Part shown: piece by piece, positions 24,359 to 32,915 of the stretch
How the letters are laid out: every line of letters starts with the position of its first letter
How positions within the stretch are numbered: position 1 is the first letter of the stretch
Program-made: the position numbers and the translations under genes
Notes under the pieces: model-generated
What the model was told of the DNA's origin: nothing
The model's input: only the letters and a program-made list of their open reading frames with translations
Databases searched by the model: none
Virus record (IMG/VR): IMGVR_UViG_3300042294_003065
Location: 1 to 59,931 of that record
Source: a virus
Strand: one strand, 5' to 3'
Length of the DNA: 59,931 bases

Positions 24359-24799
24359 TTATGCCTTGGAGACCCCGGAAATCACAATCTGGAAGTTCAC
24401 AACCCCATCAGTGGCCGCTTTCACAATGCCAACAGAGGTCACGAAATCCACCGCTCCGCCAGCATCCAGATCGGTCCAGGCATCGACGAGTCCGCCTGCG
24501 GTTGCGTCGTCGATATACAACGTCTCGCCAGCGGCCAAAGCTGCGGTGGTTCCTAGCTTGAGCGCTGGATCAGAGGTGACATACCGCACAACCTGTCCGG
24601 GACCACCGCCATTGAGGGTCATGCCCACTGCCGCAGCCGCCAATGCGCTGGTGGCAATGCACTTGAGAAGGGTTCCGTCCGTGTGGAGATACACCATCAC
24701 TCCGGCTGTTACCGTGACTCCGACTCCGAGTGTTCCGGTGCGAATTGAGGCCCCTGTGCTTGGGAAGACCTCTGCTGGTGTGATGGATACGGCTGCCAT
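24359..24799 (-). CDS. Small beta-rich virion protein
   Basis: 146 aa, Ala/Gly/Val/Thr-rich and beta-rich (MAAVSITPAEVFPSTGASIR; GTTAALAAGETLYIDDATAG). The composition resembles capsid decoration or tail-tube proteins such as DUF2190-type. Sits between the tail-tube-like gene and the tail assembly gene. Confidence 0.6.
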   Translation of the reverse strand: MAAVSITPAEVFPSTGASIRTGTLGVGVTVTAGVMVYLHTDGTLLKCIATSALAAAAVGMTLNGGGPGQVVRYVTSDPALKLGTTAALAAGETLYIDDATAGGLVDAWTDLDAGGAVDFVTSVGIVKAATDGVVNFQIVISGVSKA

Positions 24800-24825
24800 A
24801 TTTTAGAAGGGTGACTTTGTTGAGG

Positions 24826-25194
24826 TTAAGATTCGATCAGGGGGTAGCTGGACGCGGAGATTGAAACTTCCACGAAATTGCCCTTGGGGCGCGGATCGCT
24901 GATCTTCGTGATGAAGAAGAAGCGACCCAGGAAGCTGAAGGTGTTGTCGATCGTGAGAGGGTTGAAGGCGTCTGCGATGTAGCCGACAAACTCGCACGCC
25001 ATCATCTTGTTGGCTTTCTTGCTGATGGCCACAGCCTCCACATGGCCCTCACCGTTGGTGGCGGTGACGAAAATTTCCGGGGTGCGGTCCATGCTCGCCA
25101 CGCTGCGCGCGGTGAAGTTGGCGATGCTGGGAGCGTCGGCGGCGGCGAACCCAAAGACGTATTGTGCTCCTTGGATGTCTGTATTGATGGGCAT
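24826..25194 (-). CDS. Probable tail tube or neck protein
   Basis: 122 aa, beta-rich with ARSVASMDRTPEIFVTATNG and a central FVGYIADAF. Located after two connector-size genes and before tail assembly genes, the usual place of a tail tube or neck protein. Not recognised by family. Confidence 0.55.
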   Translation of the reverse strand: MPINTDIQGAQYVFGFAAADAPSIANFTARSVASMDRTPEIFVTATNGEGHVEAVAISKKANKMMACEFVGYIADAFNPLTIDNTFSFLGRFFFITKISDPRPKGNFVEVSISASSYPLIES

Positions 25195-25217
25195 AGAGGT
25201 TGTCTAAATTCAATCTG

Positions 25218-25634
25218 TCAACCGGACACCCCGACCGTGAAGTGGATCACGTCGGCGTGGGCGCTGTCCCCCTTGCCCTCGTAGTCCGAGTTCGAGAGGT
25301 TGGTGATGTCGATCCCATGGAAGATGAAGTCGGACTCCCGCGTGGAGGAAAGCGCTCCCAGCACCTTATACACATCCCTCACCATCTGGGCGTGGTCCTC
25401 GCTTTCGGTCTCGTCGATGTGGCTGATGATCTGCGCGGTTCCGGGGATCAGGAACGTGGATTCCTGCACGAGGGTCTTCTCGGCGGTCCCCATGAGGATC
25501 ACCACGTAGGGCGGCTCGATAGGCTCCTCGTTGAGCCCGAAGCCCGTGAAGGGCAGGAAGGTGATGTCCGGCAAGGCCAGCCGCATCCGGTCGCACAGGT
25601 GGACCTCGCAGGCCCGGTTGATGTCGGCTCCCAT
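25218..25634 (-). CDS. Head-tail connector or tail terminator protein
   Basis: 138 aa. Alpha/beta pattern VVILMGTAEKTLVQESTFLI...QMVRDVYKVLGAL resembles tail-terminator-size proteins (lambda gpU class) in length and composition. Function inferred from order between capsid and tail genes. Confidence 0.5.
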   Translation of the reverse strand: MGADINRACEVHLCDRMRLALPDITFLPFTGFGLNEEPIEPPYVVILMGTAEKTLVQESTFLIPGTAQIISHIDETESEDHAQMVRDVYKVLGALSSTRESDFIFHGIDITNLSNSDYEGKGDSAHADVIHFTVGVSG

Positions 25635-25635
25635 A

Positions 25636-25980
25636 TCAGATGATCGGACCTGTCTTCAGGATCTTGGTGTCGTCACCCTCGTCCACGATGGCGATGACCC
25701 GCATCCGCTTGCCGCGCACCACCAGCTTGGTGCCCTCGACGATGCCGGCGGTGGCGATGACGGTGGTTTTCACATAGATGTCCACGGTGACATCGGCTGC
25801 CGTGCCGCCCGGCGTGGCGCGCTGGGAATACTCCACGTCGTCGATGTTGATCGCGCTGTAGGTCCCCGGATTGCCCAGGGCGGCTGCATTGCCCTTGGGG
25901 AGGGCTACCTCGAAGGTCTCGCCCGCTATGACCCCGAAGGCGGTGTTGGCGAGGTTGAGGGCTGTGGTGAACGTGGACAC
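25636..25980 (-). CDS. Head-tail adaptor-like protein
   Basis: 114 aa from a GTG start. The C-terminal part KLVVRGKRMRVIAIVDEGDD is a beta-barrel-like end typical of head-tail adaptor proteins. First gene after the capsid terminator, so it begins a new segment. Family uncertain. Confidence 0.55.
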   Translation of the reverse strand: MSTFTTALNLANTAFGVIAGETFEVALPKGNAAALGNPGTYSAINIDDVEYSQRATPGGTAADVTVDIYVKTTVIATAGIVEGTKLVVRGKRMRVIAIVDEGDDTKILKTGPII

Positions 25981-26003
25981 GTCTCAGGGATAGGTGTCAA
26001 TGC

Positions 26004-26033
26004 AAAAGGCCCGAACCATTGCTGGTCCGGGCC
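26004..26033 (-). terminator. Rho-independent terminator after the capsid gene
   Basis: On the minus strand GGCCCGGACCA, a GCAA loop and TGGTTCGGGCC form an 11-bp stem (one G-T), followed by TTTT. It lies 22 bases after the capsid stop and would limit read-through into the connector and tail genes, raising capsid over tail protein. Confidence 0.9.
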
Positions 26034-26055
26034 ATTTGTTAATTTCAGTCAGCTC

Positions 26056-27066
26056 TTAGCTGACGTTCTTGAGAAGTTGGCAGGCGTCGGTCAAGAGGAT
26101 CTTGTTGGTGCGGTTGCTGCGGACGCGGAGCTTGCTGCCGCGGCGAGCTTCGTCGCGGTACGACTCCGATGTGAAGAGGCCGCCGGGGCTGTCGGCGCTC
26201 CAAACGATCGTGCGACCCAGGCCGCCGTTCATGAAGTCGCCAGCGCCGGTCTTGACGAGCGCGGCGTAGGTGTTTCCCCAAACCGAGGCCAGGGACACAT
26301 CCTTGCCCTTCAGAGCGACGTTCACGCTCTTCTCGGCCACCAGCACCCGCTTGAGGCGGAAGGCGGCGGCGACGTTGCTCTCGACGATTGCCGATCCGCC
26401 GGCATTGGTGTTGAGCGTGCCATAGATGTAGGTCGAGAGGTAGGTGTTGCGCCTCCAGAGATTCCAGTTGGTCAGCGAAAGAACAAGGGTGTCCGGTCGT
26501 TCGCCGCGCAGTGTCATCGCCTCGATGGCCGTGTTGACCTGCGCCGGGATGTTTGAGGCGGTGGCTGCTGTCTCGGGAGTGGTGGACCAACCGGTGGCGG
26601 TGGCCGCGGTGATGTTGCCGCTGAACGTCGTTGCGTTCATCAGGGCTGCCGCGCACTCCATCTCGTAGTCGAGCATGAGGGCGTTGGCGAGCAGCTTGCC
26701 TGTCACCATCTCCGCATCGAAGAAGTTCGCCATGCGAGTGGCAACCACATCGTCCACGCGCTCTTCGAGGCCGTATTCCTCGGTGAAGTACGAGCCCCAG
26801 GTGAACTTGCGGTCGAGTTCGTTGTAGGTGCCGGTTTCGTTGCGCTTGGTGACGCTGTTGAACACCGTGCTGCTGGTAGGGGATCGCCCGGCGTTGAGCA
26901 GCTCCGCTTCCTTCTTCGGGAAGATCGGGTAGCGGCCCGTCTCGGTGTCGGACGGATAGATCGGGAAGATCTCCTGCCCGATGTAACCGGCCTCCTGGCC
27001 AACCGCTTCCATGAGGAGCGTGCTGATCTCGGGCCGGGGCGTTGAGTCTGCTGTATTGTAGGGCAT
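26056..27066 (-). CDS. Major capsid protein
   Basis: 336 aa. Begins MPYNTADSTPRPEISTLLME and continues with GQEIFPIYPSDTETGRYPIF, a WGSYFTEEYGLEERVDDVVA segment, and a C-terminal half with LVLSLTNWNLWRR and VSLASVWGNTYAAL. This order matches the HK97-fold capsid proteins of the lambda gpE type (N-arm, E-loop, P-domain with long helix, A-domain). Flanked by the decoration-like gene upstream and a strong terminator downstream, as expected for the most abundant virion protein. No cleavable N-terminal scaffold domain is present; the scaffold is in the adjacent gene. Confidence 0.8.
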   Translation of the reverse strand: MPYNTADSTPRPEISTLLMEAVGQEAGYIGQEIFPIYPSDTETGRYPIFPKKEAELLNAGRSPTSSTVFNSVTKRNETGTYNELDRKFTWGSYFTEEYGLEERVDDVVATRMANFFDAEMVTGKLLANALMLDYEMECAAALMNATTFSGNITAATATGWSTTPETAATASNIPAQVNTAIEAMTLRGERPDTLVLSLTNWNLWRRNTYLSTYIYGTLNTNAGGSAIVESNVAAAFRLKRVLVAEKSVNVALKGKDVSLASVWGNTYAALVKTGAGDFMNGGLGRTIVWSADSPGGLFTSESYRDEARRGSKLRVRSNRTNKILLTDACQLLKNVS

Positions 27067-27100
27067 GGCTTTTTAGTGGGTGAGTGGTGTCCTGTTGTGG

Positions 27101-27736
27101 TTAGAGGAAGAGAGCGCGGATTTGTGCGTCAGTGCTGGTGCCGGGAGCGGCGTCGAAGGCGAGGACGATGCGGCCACTGGCGTCGCCGACGTTCTGGATG
27201 ACCGCCCCGGTGTTGTTGGTCGTCCATGTGACCAGGGCTGATCCCTTGGTGGCCGAAAGCGTGAAGGTGTCCGCGGACGGGACTGTGGAGACCACGTAGA
27301 GCGCTCCGGCGGTAAGTCCTGCCGTAGTGCCCGTGAAGGATACCATCCGGATGCGATCGCCGACATTCAGGCCGTGAGCGACCAGGGTGAAGACGCCCGT
27401 GGCCGCAACACCAGAGGTCACGGCGATGGTGGACTTGCGGACGTAGCGGCCAGATGCAGCCGCCTCCAGCTCGTCGCCCGTGGCGATGTCGGTCGTGTTG
27501 GTTCCGATGGTGATCTCATGGATGCCGTTGCCGCCCCAGAGCTTCACCGCTGCCGAGCGGCCAATCACCGTGTCGCCGACGTTGGCCGCGGCACTGTTGC
27601 CACGGATCATCGTGCCGATCGCGAGGTCCTGCGTGCCAGCCAGGGCAATGCCGGTGCTGGTGAGTTTTACCGCCACATGGCTGTGGGCGGAGAGGTCGGC
27701 GCTGACCGGAATTGAGATGATAGGATTGTCGTTCAT
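27101..27736 (-). CDS. Capsid decoration protein, DUF2190-like
   Basis: 211 aa. The first about 95 residues (DLSAHSHVAVKLTSTGIALA...GDELEAAASGRYVR) and last about 35 (VGDASGRIVLAFDAAPG) look like one small beta-tulip domain of the decoration type. An Ig-like beta insertion (VTSGVAATGVFTLVAHGLNV...) lies between. Such proteins bind capsid lattice points and stabilise the shell. The position directly before the capsid gene fits. Confidence 0.7.
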   Translation of the reverse strand: MNDNPIISIPVSADLSAHSHVAVKLTSTGIALAGTQDLAIGTMIRGNSAAANVGDTVIGRSAAVKLWGGNGIHEITIGTNTTDIATGDELEAAASGRYVRKSTIAVTSGVAATGVFTLVAHGLNVGDRIRMVSFTGTTAGLTAGALYVVSTVPSADTFTLSATKGSALVTWTTNNTGAVIQNVGDASGRIVLAFDAAPGTSTDAQIRALFL

Positions 27737-27763
27737 GGTTCGAGGATTTGGAGAGTTGGTCGC

Positions 27764-28579
27764 TTAGGCGTGGATGGTCCGGGACTGCACCCAATCGGCG
27801 TGCAGGGCGGGGCCGTTGGGCTCCTTCATGGCGAATAGGATGGCCTGGCCGGGAGTGCATTTCTTCTCGGCTTCGATGGCCTTCAGGCGGGCCTGGAAGG
27901 GGTGGAGTTCGCCGCTGTTCGCGTGGAAGAGGCGGATGCCGTTGTCCACGCCGGCCTTGACCGGGCGGGTGCCCGTGCGGACGTGGAGTTCGAGGGCCTC
28001 GATCTGGGCCACGGCCCGTGCGGAGAACTCCTGGAGTTCCCGGTTCTGGTTGGCCAGGGCGATGAATTTCGCCTCAACCTTGCCGGCCTCCTGCGCTTCC
28101 GCAAAATTGATTTCGGCCTGCTCCTTGGCGTTGAACTTCGCTTTGAGCTGGATCAGCTCCCGCTGGAGAGCGGCGAACTGTGCGCTGCCTGCGCCCGCTG
28201 CGGCACCTGCGCCGGACATCTCAGCGCCAGCGGACTGGCCCTGCTCGCCCTGGTATCCGCCCTGCTCGCCGCCGTATTGCTCGCCGCCCTGCTCCTGGCC
28301 CTGCTGTTCGCCACCGAGGTTCGCGTTGTATTCGCCGACTGCGGCATCTACTTCATCGCGGGTGATCCCGTTGGCCGCCAGCTCCTCGTCGCTCATTGCG
28401 TTGAGCTGCGAGAGCTGGTCGAAGAGTTCGTTGTCACCGGGCTCTTCCTGCTGACCCTGCGACTGGAAAGCCTCGGCCACTTCGGCTTTGAAGGCGTCGT
28501 GTTCAGCGCGCATGGAGCGCACCTCGTTGAGGATGTCTTGGAGCGAGGGCTCGGCGTTTTGATTGTTGGGATCGGCCAT
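27764..28579 (-). other. Possible internal scaffold start (lambda Nu3-like)
   Basis: ATG at 28577-28579 lies in frame in the protease gene exactly where sequence changes from protease to scaffold. It is preceded by the A/C-rich GCAAACCACTTACTTTT, like the leaders of other genes here. It would give a 271-residue scaffold. Confidence 0.4.
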
Positions 28580-29188
28580 AAAAGTAAGTGGTTTGCGAGT
28601 TACGGAAAAGTTCCGAGTGTCAACCGAATTGGATTTCGCCAGCGCGATGATCTGCCGCTTTAGGTCGGCGGAAGTGGGTCCTTCTTTCGAGGAGAACAGC
28701 CCGCCCTTGTTGGCCGCGGCACGCTTCACCACGTCGCAGCTCATCACCTGCTCAGCCCGCGCGCACTGCCTGCCGTTGACCGTCGTGCCCTTGGGATCAC
28801 CCTTGAAGCTGAAGCTGAGTCCGAAGGTCTTGGGTTGCTTGCGCGCACGCTCCAGCATGGTCGGCGTTTCCTTGTGGGTCTCCAGCAGCACCCAGTCCGC
28901 GCGCAGCTTGTTGCCATCCACCCGGAAGTTCTGGAGCCATCCATTCACGTCCTCGACCTTCCCCTCGTGATTGATCGTCACTGGCACCTGCCCCATGGAC
29001 TTCGAGAGGTCGTGGAGCTGGGTCAGGGTGGTCTTGTCCACGAACAAGGAGTGCCCTTCGGCCTCGCACTCGCTGGTGATGCAGCTCACTCCACGGATGG
29101 TGAAGTTCTGCTCATCGACGACGCCGGTATCCCCGGCGAAGAGTTCGGGGCTGTTGCTGCGAAAACGAATAGTGGCGAGCTGGGACAT
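27764..29188 (-). CDS. Head maturation protease fused to scaffold
   Basis: 474 aa. The N-terminal domain (about 1-200) has INHEGKVEDVNGWLQNFRVD, LRADWVLLET and PKTFGLSFSFKG, giving a His at 74 and Ser at 125/127 in the pattern of phage prohead serine proteases. From residue 204 (MADPNNQNAEPSLQDILNEV) the chain becomes helical, with a QG/GE-rich linker and coiled coil (QFAALQRELIQLKAKFNAKE), typical of scaffold. The C-terminus is basic/aromatic and could bind capsid. An in-frame ATG at 28579 could start a separate scaffold as in lambda C/Nu3. Likely substrates are itself and packaged proteins next door. Confidence 0.7.
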   Translation of the reverse strand: MSQLATIRFRSNSPELFAGDTGVVDEQNFTIRGVSCITSECEAEGHSLFVDKTTLTQLHDLSKSMGQVPVTINHEGKVEDVNGWLQNFRVDGNKLRADWVLLETHKETPTMLERARKQPKTFGLSFSFKGDPKGTTVNGRQCARAEQVMSCDVVKRAAANKGGLFSSKEGPTSADLKRQIIALAKSNSVDTRNFSVTRKPLTFMADPNNQNAEPSLQDILNEVRSMRAEHDAFKAEVAEAFQSQGQQEEPGDNELFDQLSQLNAMSDEELAANGITRDEVDAAVGEYNANLGGEQQGQEQGGEQYGGEQGGYQGEQGQSAGAEMSGAGAAAGAGSAQFAALQRELIQLKAKFNAKEQAEINFAEAQEAGKVEAKFIALANQNRELQEFSARAVAQIEALELHVRTGTRPVKAGVDNGIRLFHANSGELHPFQARLKAIEAEKKCTPGQAILFAMKEPNGPALHADWVQSRTIHA

Positions 29189-29216
29189 AATGCCCTAGCC
29201 CGCCATGTCAATCCGA

Positions 29217-29230
29217 CTGCAAACTTGCAG
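29217..29230. repeat. Dispersed palindrome, copy 6 (one mismatch)
   Basis: CTGCAAACTTGCAG on the plus strand, two bases after the stop of the 790-residue gene and between it and the protease gene. Confidence 0.8.
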
Positions 29231-29232
29231 CT

Positions 29233-31605
29233 CTACCGCTTCAGCTTCGCCATGAGTTTCTTCACCGCGCTCTGCTCCTCTTCCGGCTCGGCCTGCTGCT
29301 GCGGCTGGGTCTGCATCGGCTTTTGGTAAGCCACTGCAATCGAGTTCGGATCAATCATGTTCCCGTTGGCGTCGGTGAACTGGCCCTGCTGGTCGCGGGG
29401 GCGGGGGTCGGTGCCGAAGAGGATGGTGTTCAGTTCATCGGCTGCGCTGAGCTGCTGTGGCTTGATGTATCCGCGCGCAATCAGTTCGCGGGCATATTGC
29501 CGCAGGCGCTCTTTCTTCTCGCCTTCTTTCTTTCCCATGTGGTGCCCGGCCACCCCGGCTACGATTGGGCCGCCAATAACGCCGGCTCCAAGTAAGGCTG
29601 CTCCGGGTCCGGTCAGCTTGCCAACATCGCGAGCGCCAATGTATCCGAAGAGGATGGTATCAAGCTGTTCACGGGCGCTCATATTGAAAAGCGCCCGGCT
29701 CTTCCTGGCCTTCTCGAAGAAGTCCTCCAGCTTCATCCCCTTCTTGGCCGCCAGGGTGCTCTTGGTGGTCATGTCGTTCACCAGCTTGAGTGGTCCCATC
29801 CGGCCGGCTGGTTTCAGGGTGAGGGCCTTGTAGGTGTTGATGTCCTGGCGGAGGCCGAGCTGGATGAGGTCGAGTTCGTCCGCGGCGGACATCCGCACCT
29901 TGCCCTTGGCGAGGAGGTGGGGCTGCTTCTCCTCATACTTGGACCGGATGATATTGTGGTCGGCGCGAGATCTGTCGATGAGATACCCGATTGGCAGGCC
30001 GATTGGGCCGCCGAGGACCGTTCCGATGTAGCGACCGGAGGCCCGATTGAAGTGCGCTCCGATGCCCTTCTCTTTTCTCACGCCCTCCTCGGTGTTGATG
30101 TAGCCGCCGGCCAGCTCGATCAGCTCTTCGCGGGCGGACATCTCAAACCTGTCGTCCTTCTTCTTCGCCATGGAATACAGCGCGCCAGCTCCGGCGAGTG
30201 CAGCTCCGACGCCGGCCCCGATCCTCACCTTGCGAGAGCTTGCGATCTGCGCGGCCTTGTCCCTGGCCCTGCCGTAGGCCCCCTTGGTGAAATCCTTGGT
30301 CGCCTTCACGGCCTTCCTGCGCACCGCTCCGTAGCCTCCGCGCGCCATGATCTCCTGATGGGTCAGGTAGGCCCCGCCAACGCCTGCGACAGCGCCGGCC
30401 GAGGTGGCTGCGGAGCTGAGGAAGTCGCTGGTGTAGCCAAGTTCGATGATGGAATGGAGTTCATCTCTGGCGGACATGAGCCTGAGTCGGTTGGGGATGC
30501 CTTGGGCTTGCTTGATTCCCTCGGGAAGGTGATCGACGACCTCGACGCGGCCCTTGGTGGCCCTGGCCATGGTCTCGTTCACAAAATCCTTGGTTGAATT
30601 AGCCGCTCTACGCGATGCCGCTCCGGCCCTGCGTGCGCCACGAAGCATTGATCCGCCCTTAAACAAGATGCCGAGCCCGGCGGCTCCAGCGGCCATGGCT
30701 GGGGCAGCGCCAAGCGCTTGGGCGCTGTGTTTCCTGCCTTGCTCCTCCAGTGCGTTGATCCTGTCCCCGAGGGCGTATCGAGCTGCCGTGGTCCCGATGG
30801 CCCCGACGCCAGCGCCGATGGCTGCCGCCCTCTTGCTGCCGCCTAGAAGCAGCCCGGACATGGCTCCGCCGGCTGCCCCATACATTGGAGACGCCATGTA
30901 GCTTTGGACCCGCCGGACTCCAGCTAGTCCGTCTTGGTCGAACTGGATGATCTCCTGAAGCTCGTCCCTTGCGGAAAGCTCACGCGGCCTCAGAGCGCGG
31001 CGGATGTTGTTCCCTGCGGCCCCGGCATAGCTCCCGAAGCTGCCTGCTGCCGCCCGGAGTCCGCCGGGTTGGGTGAGGGTTCCGCGAAGTGTGGCGTGGC
31101 CCTCAAGACCGAGCTGCGGAAGATGTCCGAGAACGGTTCCTGCGACCCGCTTTCCGGTCCCGACGTTCGATCCTGCGAGCTTTGCGGCTGCTGCGCTGGC
31201 CGCATTGGCTCCAGCGAATACCGCGGTCGCGGAATGCTCCACTGCCTCCTCTGGCAGACCTGCGCGCTTGGCGAGGTCTTTGATCATCCTTGCCTGTGCG
31301 GCATGAGTGCCCTCGTGGGCTGCCACCGCTGCGCGCGGGGAGGTCTGGATGGTGTCGGTGGATGGGTTGTAGTGGCTGCCGGGATTTTGGGCTTTCTGCA
31401 CTCCCGACATCGGCCCAGCTTCAACGCGCCCAACATGGGTGACGGTCGTTCGTCCGGCCATGGTTGGATCACCCGCGGCCCTCGCGGCGATGGCCTTGGC
31501 TTTTCCGACGCTGATCCGCTCGCCGCCGGTCAGGGCCATCTCAAGTTTGGCCTTGAGTTTGCCGATCTTCCCGAGTCCCTTGTTGATCTGTGAGTGCGAA
31601 AACAT
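29233..31605 (-). CDS. Motif-repeat membrane-active virion protein with HExxH
   Basis: 790 aa. Residues 97-104 read HEGTHAAQ, an HExxHxxQ zinc-peptidase signature like DUF4157, in a helix AAVAAHEGTHAAQARMI. After residue 209 the protein is a chain of modules, each begun by a variant of [ML]SAxxEL-x-x-I: residues 210, 377, 489, 572, 642 and 719. Glycine-rich membrane segments lie between, for example IGAGVGAALAGAGALYSMAK near 462-481, followed by basic patches. The end has PRPRDQQGQF and an acidic/basic tail. It lies in the block between portal and protease and shares its motif with the next three proteins. Probably packaged in the head and ejected with DNA; enzymatic activity unproved. Confidence 0.75.
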   Translation of the reverse strand: MFSHSQINKGLGKIGKLKAKLEMALTGGERISVGKAKAIAARAAGDPTMAGRTTVTHVGRVEAGPMSGVQKAQNPGSHYNPSTDTIQTSPRAAVAAHEGTHAAQARMIKDLAKRAGLPEEAVEHSATAVFAGANAASAAAAKLAGSNVGTGKRVAGTVLGHLPQLGLEGHATLRGTLTQPGGLRAAAGSFGSYAGAAGNNIRRALRPRELSARDELQEIIQFDQDGLAGVRRVQSYMASPMYGAAGGAMSGLLLGGSKRAAAIGAGVGAIGTTAARYALGDRINALEEQGRKHSAQALGAAPAMAAGAAGLGILFKGGSMLRGARRAGAASRRAANSTKDFVNETMARATKGRVEVVDHLPEGIKQAQGIPNRLRLMSARDELHSIIELGYTSDFLSSAATSAGAVAGVGGAYLTHQEIMARGGYGAVRRKAVKATKDFTKGAYGRARDKAAQIASSRKVRIGAGVGAALAGAGALYSMAKKKDDRFEMSAREELIELAGGYINTEEGVRKEKGIGAHFNRASGRYIGTVLGGPIGLPIGYLIDRSRADHNIIRSKYEEKQPHLLAKGKVRMSAADELDLIQLGLRQDINTYKALTLKPAGRMGPLKLVNDMTTKSTLAAKKGMKLEDFFEKARKSRALFNMSAREQLDTILFGYIGARDVGKLTGPGAALLGAGVIGGPIVAGVAGHHMGKKEGEKKERLRQYARELIARGYIKPQQLSAADELNTILFGTDPRPRDQQGQFTDANGNMIDPNSIAVAYQKPMQTQPQQQAEPEEEQSAVKKLMAKLKR

Positions 31606-31650
31606 TTTTGAAGAAGGTTGGGTCTGCTTTACTACTTCTGTGTCATCCTG

Positions 31651-32427
31651 TCAGTATGCTCCTGCTGTTTGGGGCATGGAAGGTATCACGCGCCCTCGGA
31701 TGGTTTTGATGGGCTGGTAGCGGCTGACCGCGGGACGCAATGTGGAGCCGGCGTCGCGGGCGATATTGAGTGATGGAGACACCAGTAGGTCTTGCAGGTG
31801 GCGGCCGACACCTTCCTGAGCGCCGTGCTCCGCCCCTTTCCTCATCTGTGCCGTCATTGCCCTCTTGCCGATGGCGCTGTTGCCGATCAGGGTTCGGGCT
31901 GCATTCACAACCGGAAGGACCGGATCGACCAAGGCTGCGCCGGCTCCACCGACTGCTCCTCCGGCGATGCGTGCGCCCGCGGATTGGCCCGTCGATCGCG
32001 GCAGCCAGGAGATGAGTCTGTCGGCGAACTTGGATCGCTTCCCGGTGGCGATCTCGCTCAGGCCGGCTCCCAGCTTTCCGGTTACGCCCTCTTTGGCGAG
32101 CGCCAGGGACTTGCGGGCGATGCGGTTGCTCTTGAGTCCGGCGTCGTATAGGTGGCCAAGTTCAGGCCCGGCCATGACATCCACAGCCCCGCGAATCGCC
32201 GGGTGGATCGCTTTGCCTGTTTTGGCGTGGCGAACTCCGGACTGGAAGACGCTCGATCCTACTCGTTGCTGCCACCCGCCTGGAGTCAGCATTTTCCTGA
32301 AGAGATGATTCGATCCGATGTGCGCAGCGGCTCCGGCCAGCATCCCTGTGATGAGGCTGAACTGGATGGTATCGTCTTTCTCCCGAAAGCGATCGAGGAT
32401 CTCCTGAAGCTCGTCGCGTGCTCCCAT
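31651..32427 (-). CDS. Motif-bearing membrane-active virion protein
   Basis: 258 aa. The very N-terminus, MGARDELQEILDRF, is a copy of the motif that recurs inside its neighbours. Then come a hydrophobic stretch (FSLITGMLAGAAAHIG), a basic middle and a Gly/Ala membrane-like segment (AGARIAGGAVGGAGAALVDP). Ends in a basic Pro-rich tail. Its N-terminal motif suggests that internal copies elsewhere were once protein starts. Same operon, four bases from the next gene. Confidence 0.7.
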   Translation of the reverse strand: MGARDELQEILDRFREKDDTIQFSLITGMLAGAAAHIGSNHLFRKMLTPGGWQQRVGSSVFQSGVRHAKTGKAIHPAIRGAVDVMAGPELGHLYDAGLKSNRIARKSLALAKEGVTGKLGAGLSEIATGKRSKFADRLISWLPRSTGQSAGARIAGGAVGGAGAALVDPVLPVVNAARTLIGNSAIGKRAMTAQMRKGAEHGAQEGVGRHLQDLLVSPSLNIARDAGSTLRPAVSRYQPIKTIRGRVIPSMPQTAGAY

Positions 32428-32430
32428 GGC

Positions 32431-32901
32431 TCAGAGGTTGATCAGCGCGTCGAGGCGGGCGTTGAGCTGCACGAGCTGGGAGTGGCGGGCGGAGAGGCCG
32501 ACCATTTTCGACCTGCCCTTGGTGACGGATCGCGCCGCGCCCCGGAGGCCGCGGAGGATGGACGCCAGCCTGCCCTCGCCTGCGTAGGCTGCCCGGTCAG
32601 CGCCCTTGGTGAAGGCTTGCCCGACGCCGCTGTTGGTGATGGTATCCTTCACGGTGCCGGCGTATCCCGCTGCGCGGCCGTAACCCTTGCTGATGGTATC
32701 CGCCACACCCATCGTGCCTCCTCGCACTGGTCCGGAGACTCCGCGACCAGCCGCGTAGAGCCCGCCTGCTGTGCCGGCTCCCAGTACGCCAGCCCCGATG
32801 GCCGTGTTACGCAGTCCGTGGCTTTCCTCCTCGTCATACGGATGCTGGAAGTTGATCTGGTCGATCTTGGCGTTCAGGGCGATGAGGCGGTGTAGTTTCA
32901 T
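32431..32901 (-). CDS. Small motif-bearing membrane-active protein
   Basis: 156 aa. The motif occurs at both ends: LIALNAKIDQINFQHP at the N-terminus and LSARHSQLVQLNARLDALINL (residues 136-156) at the C-terminus. One Gly-zipper membrane segment lies at about 51-71 (NTAIGAGVLGAGTAGGLYAAG), with a basic, Gly-rich rest. It resembles a single module of the larger proteins and may show the ancestral unit. Confidence 0.7.
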   Translation of the reverse strand: MKLHRLIALNAKIDQINFQHPYDEEESHGLRNTAIGAGVLGAGTAGGLYAAGRGVSGPVRGGTMGVADTISKGYGRAAGYAGTVKDTITNSGVGQAFTKGADRAAYAGEGRLASILRGLRGAARSVTKGRSKMVGLSARHSQLVQLNARLDALINL

Positions 32902-32915
32902 TGGCGAGGTTGGTT

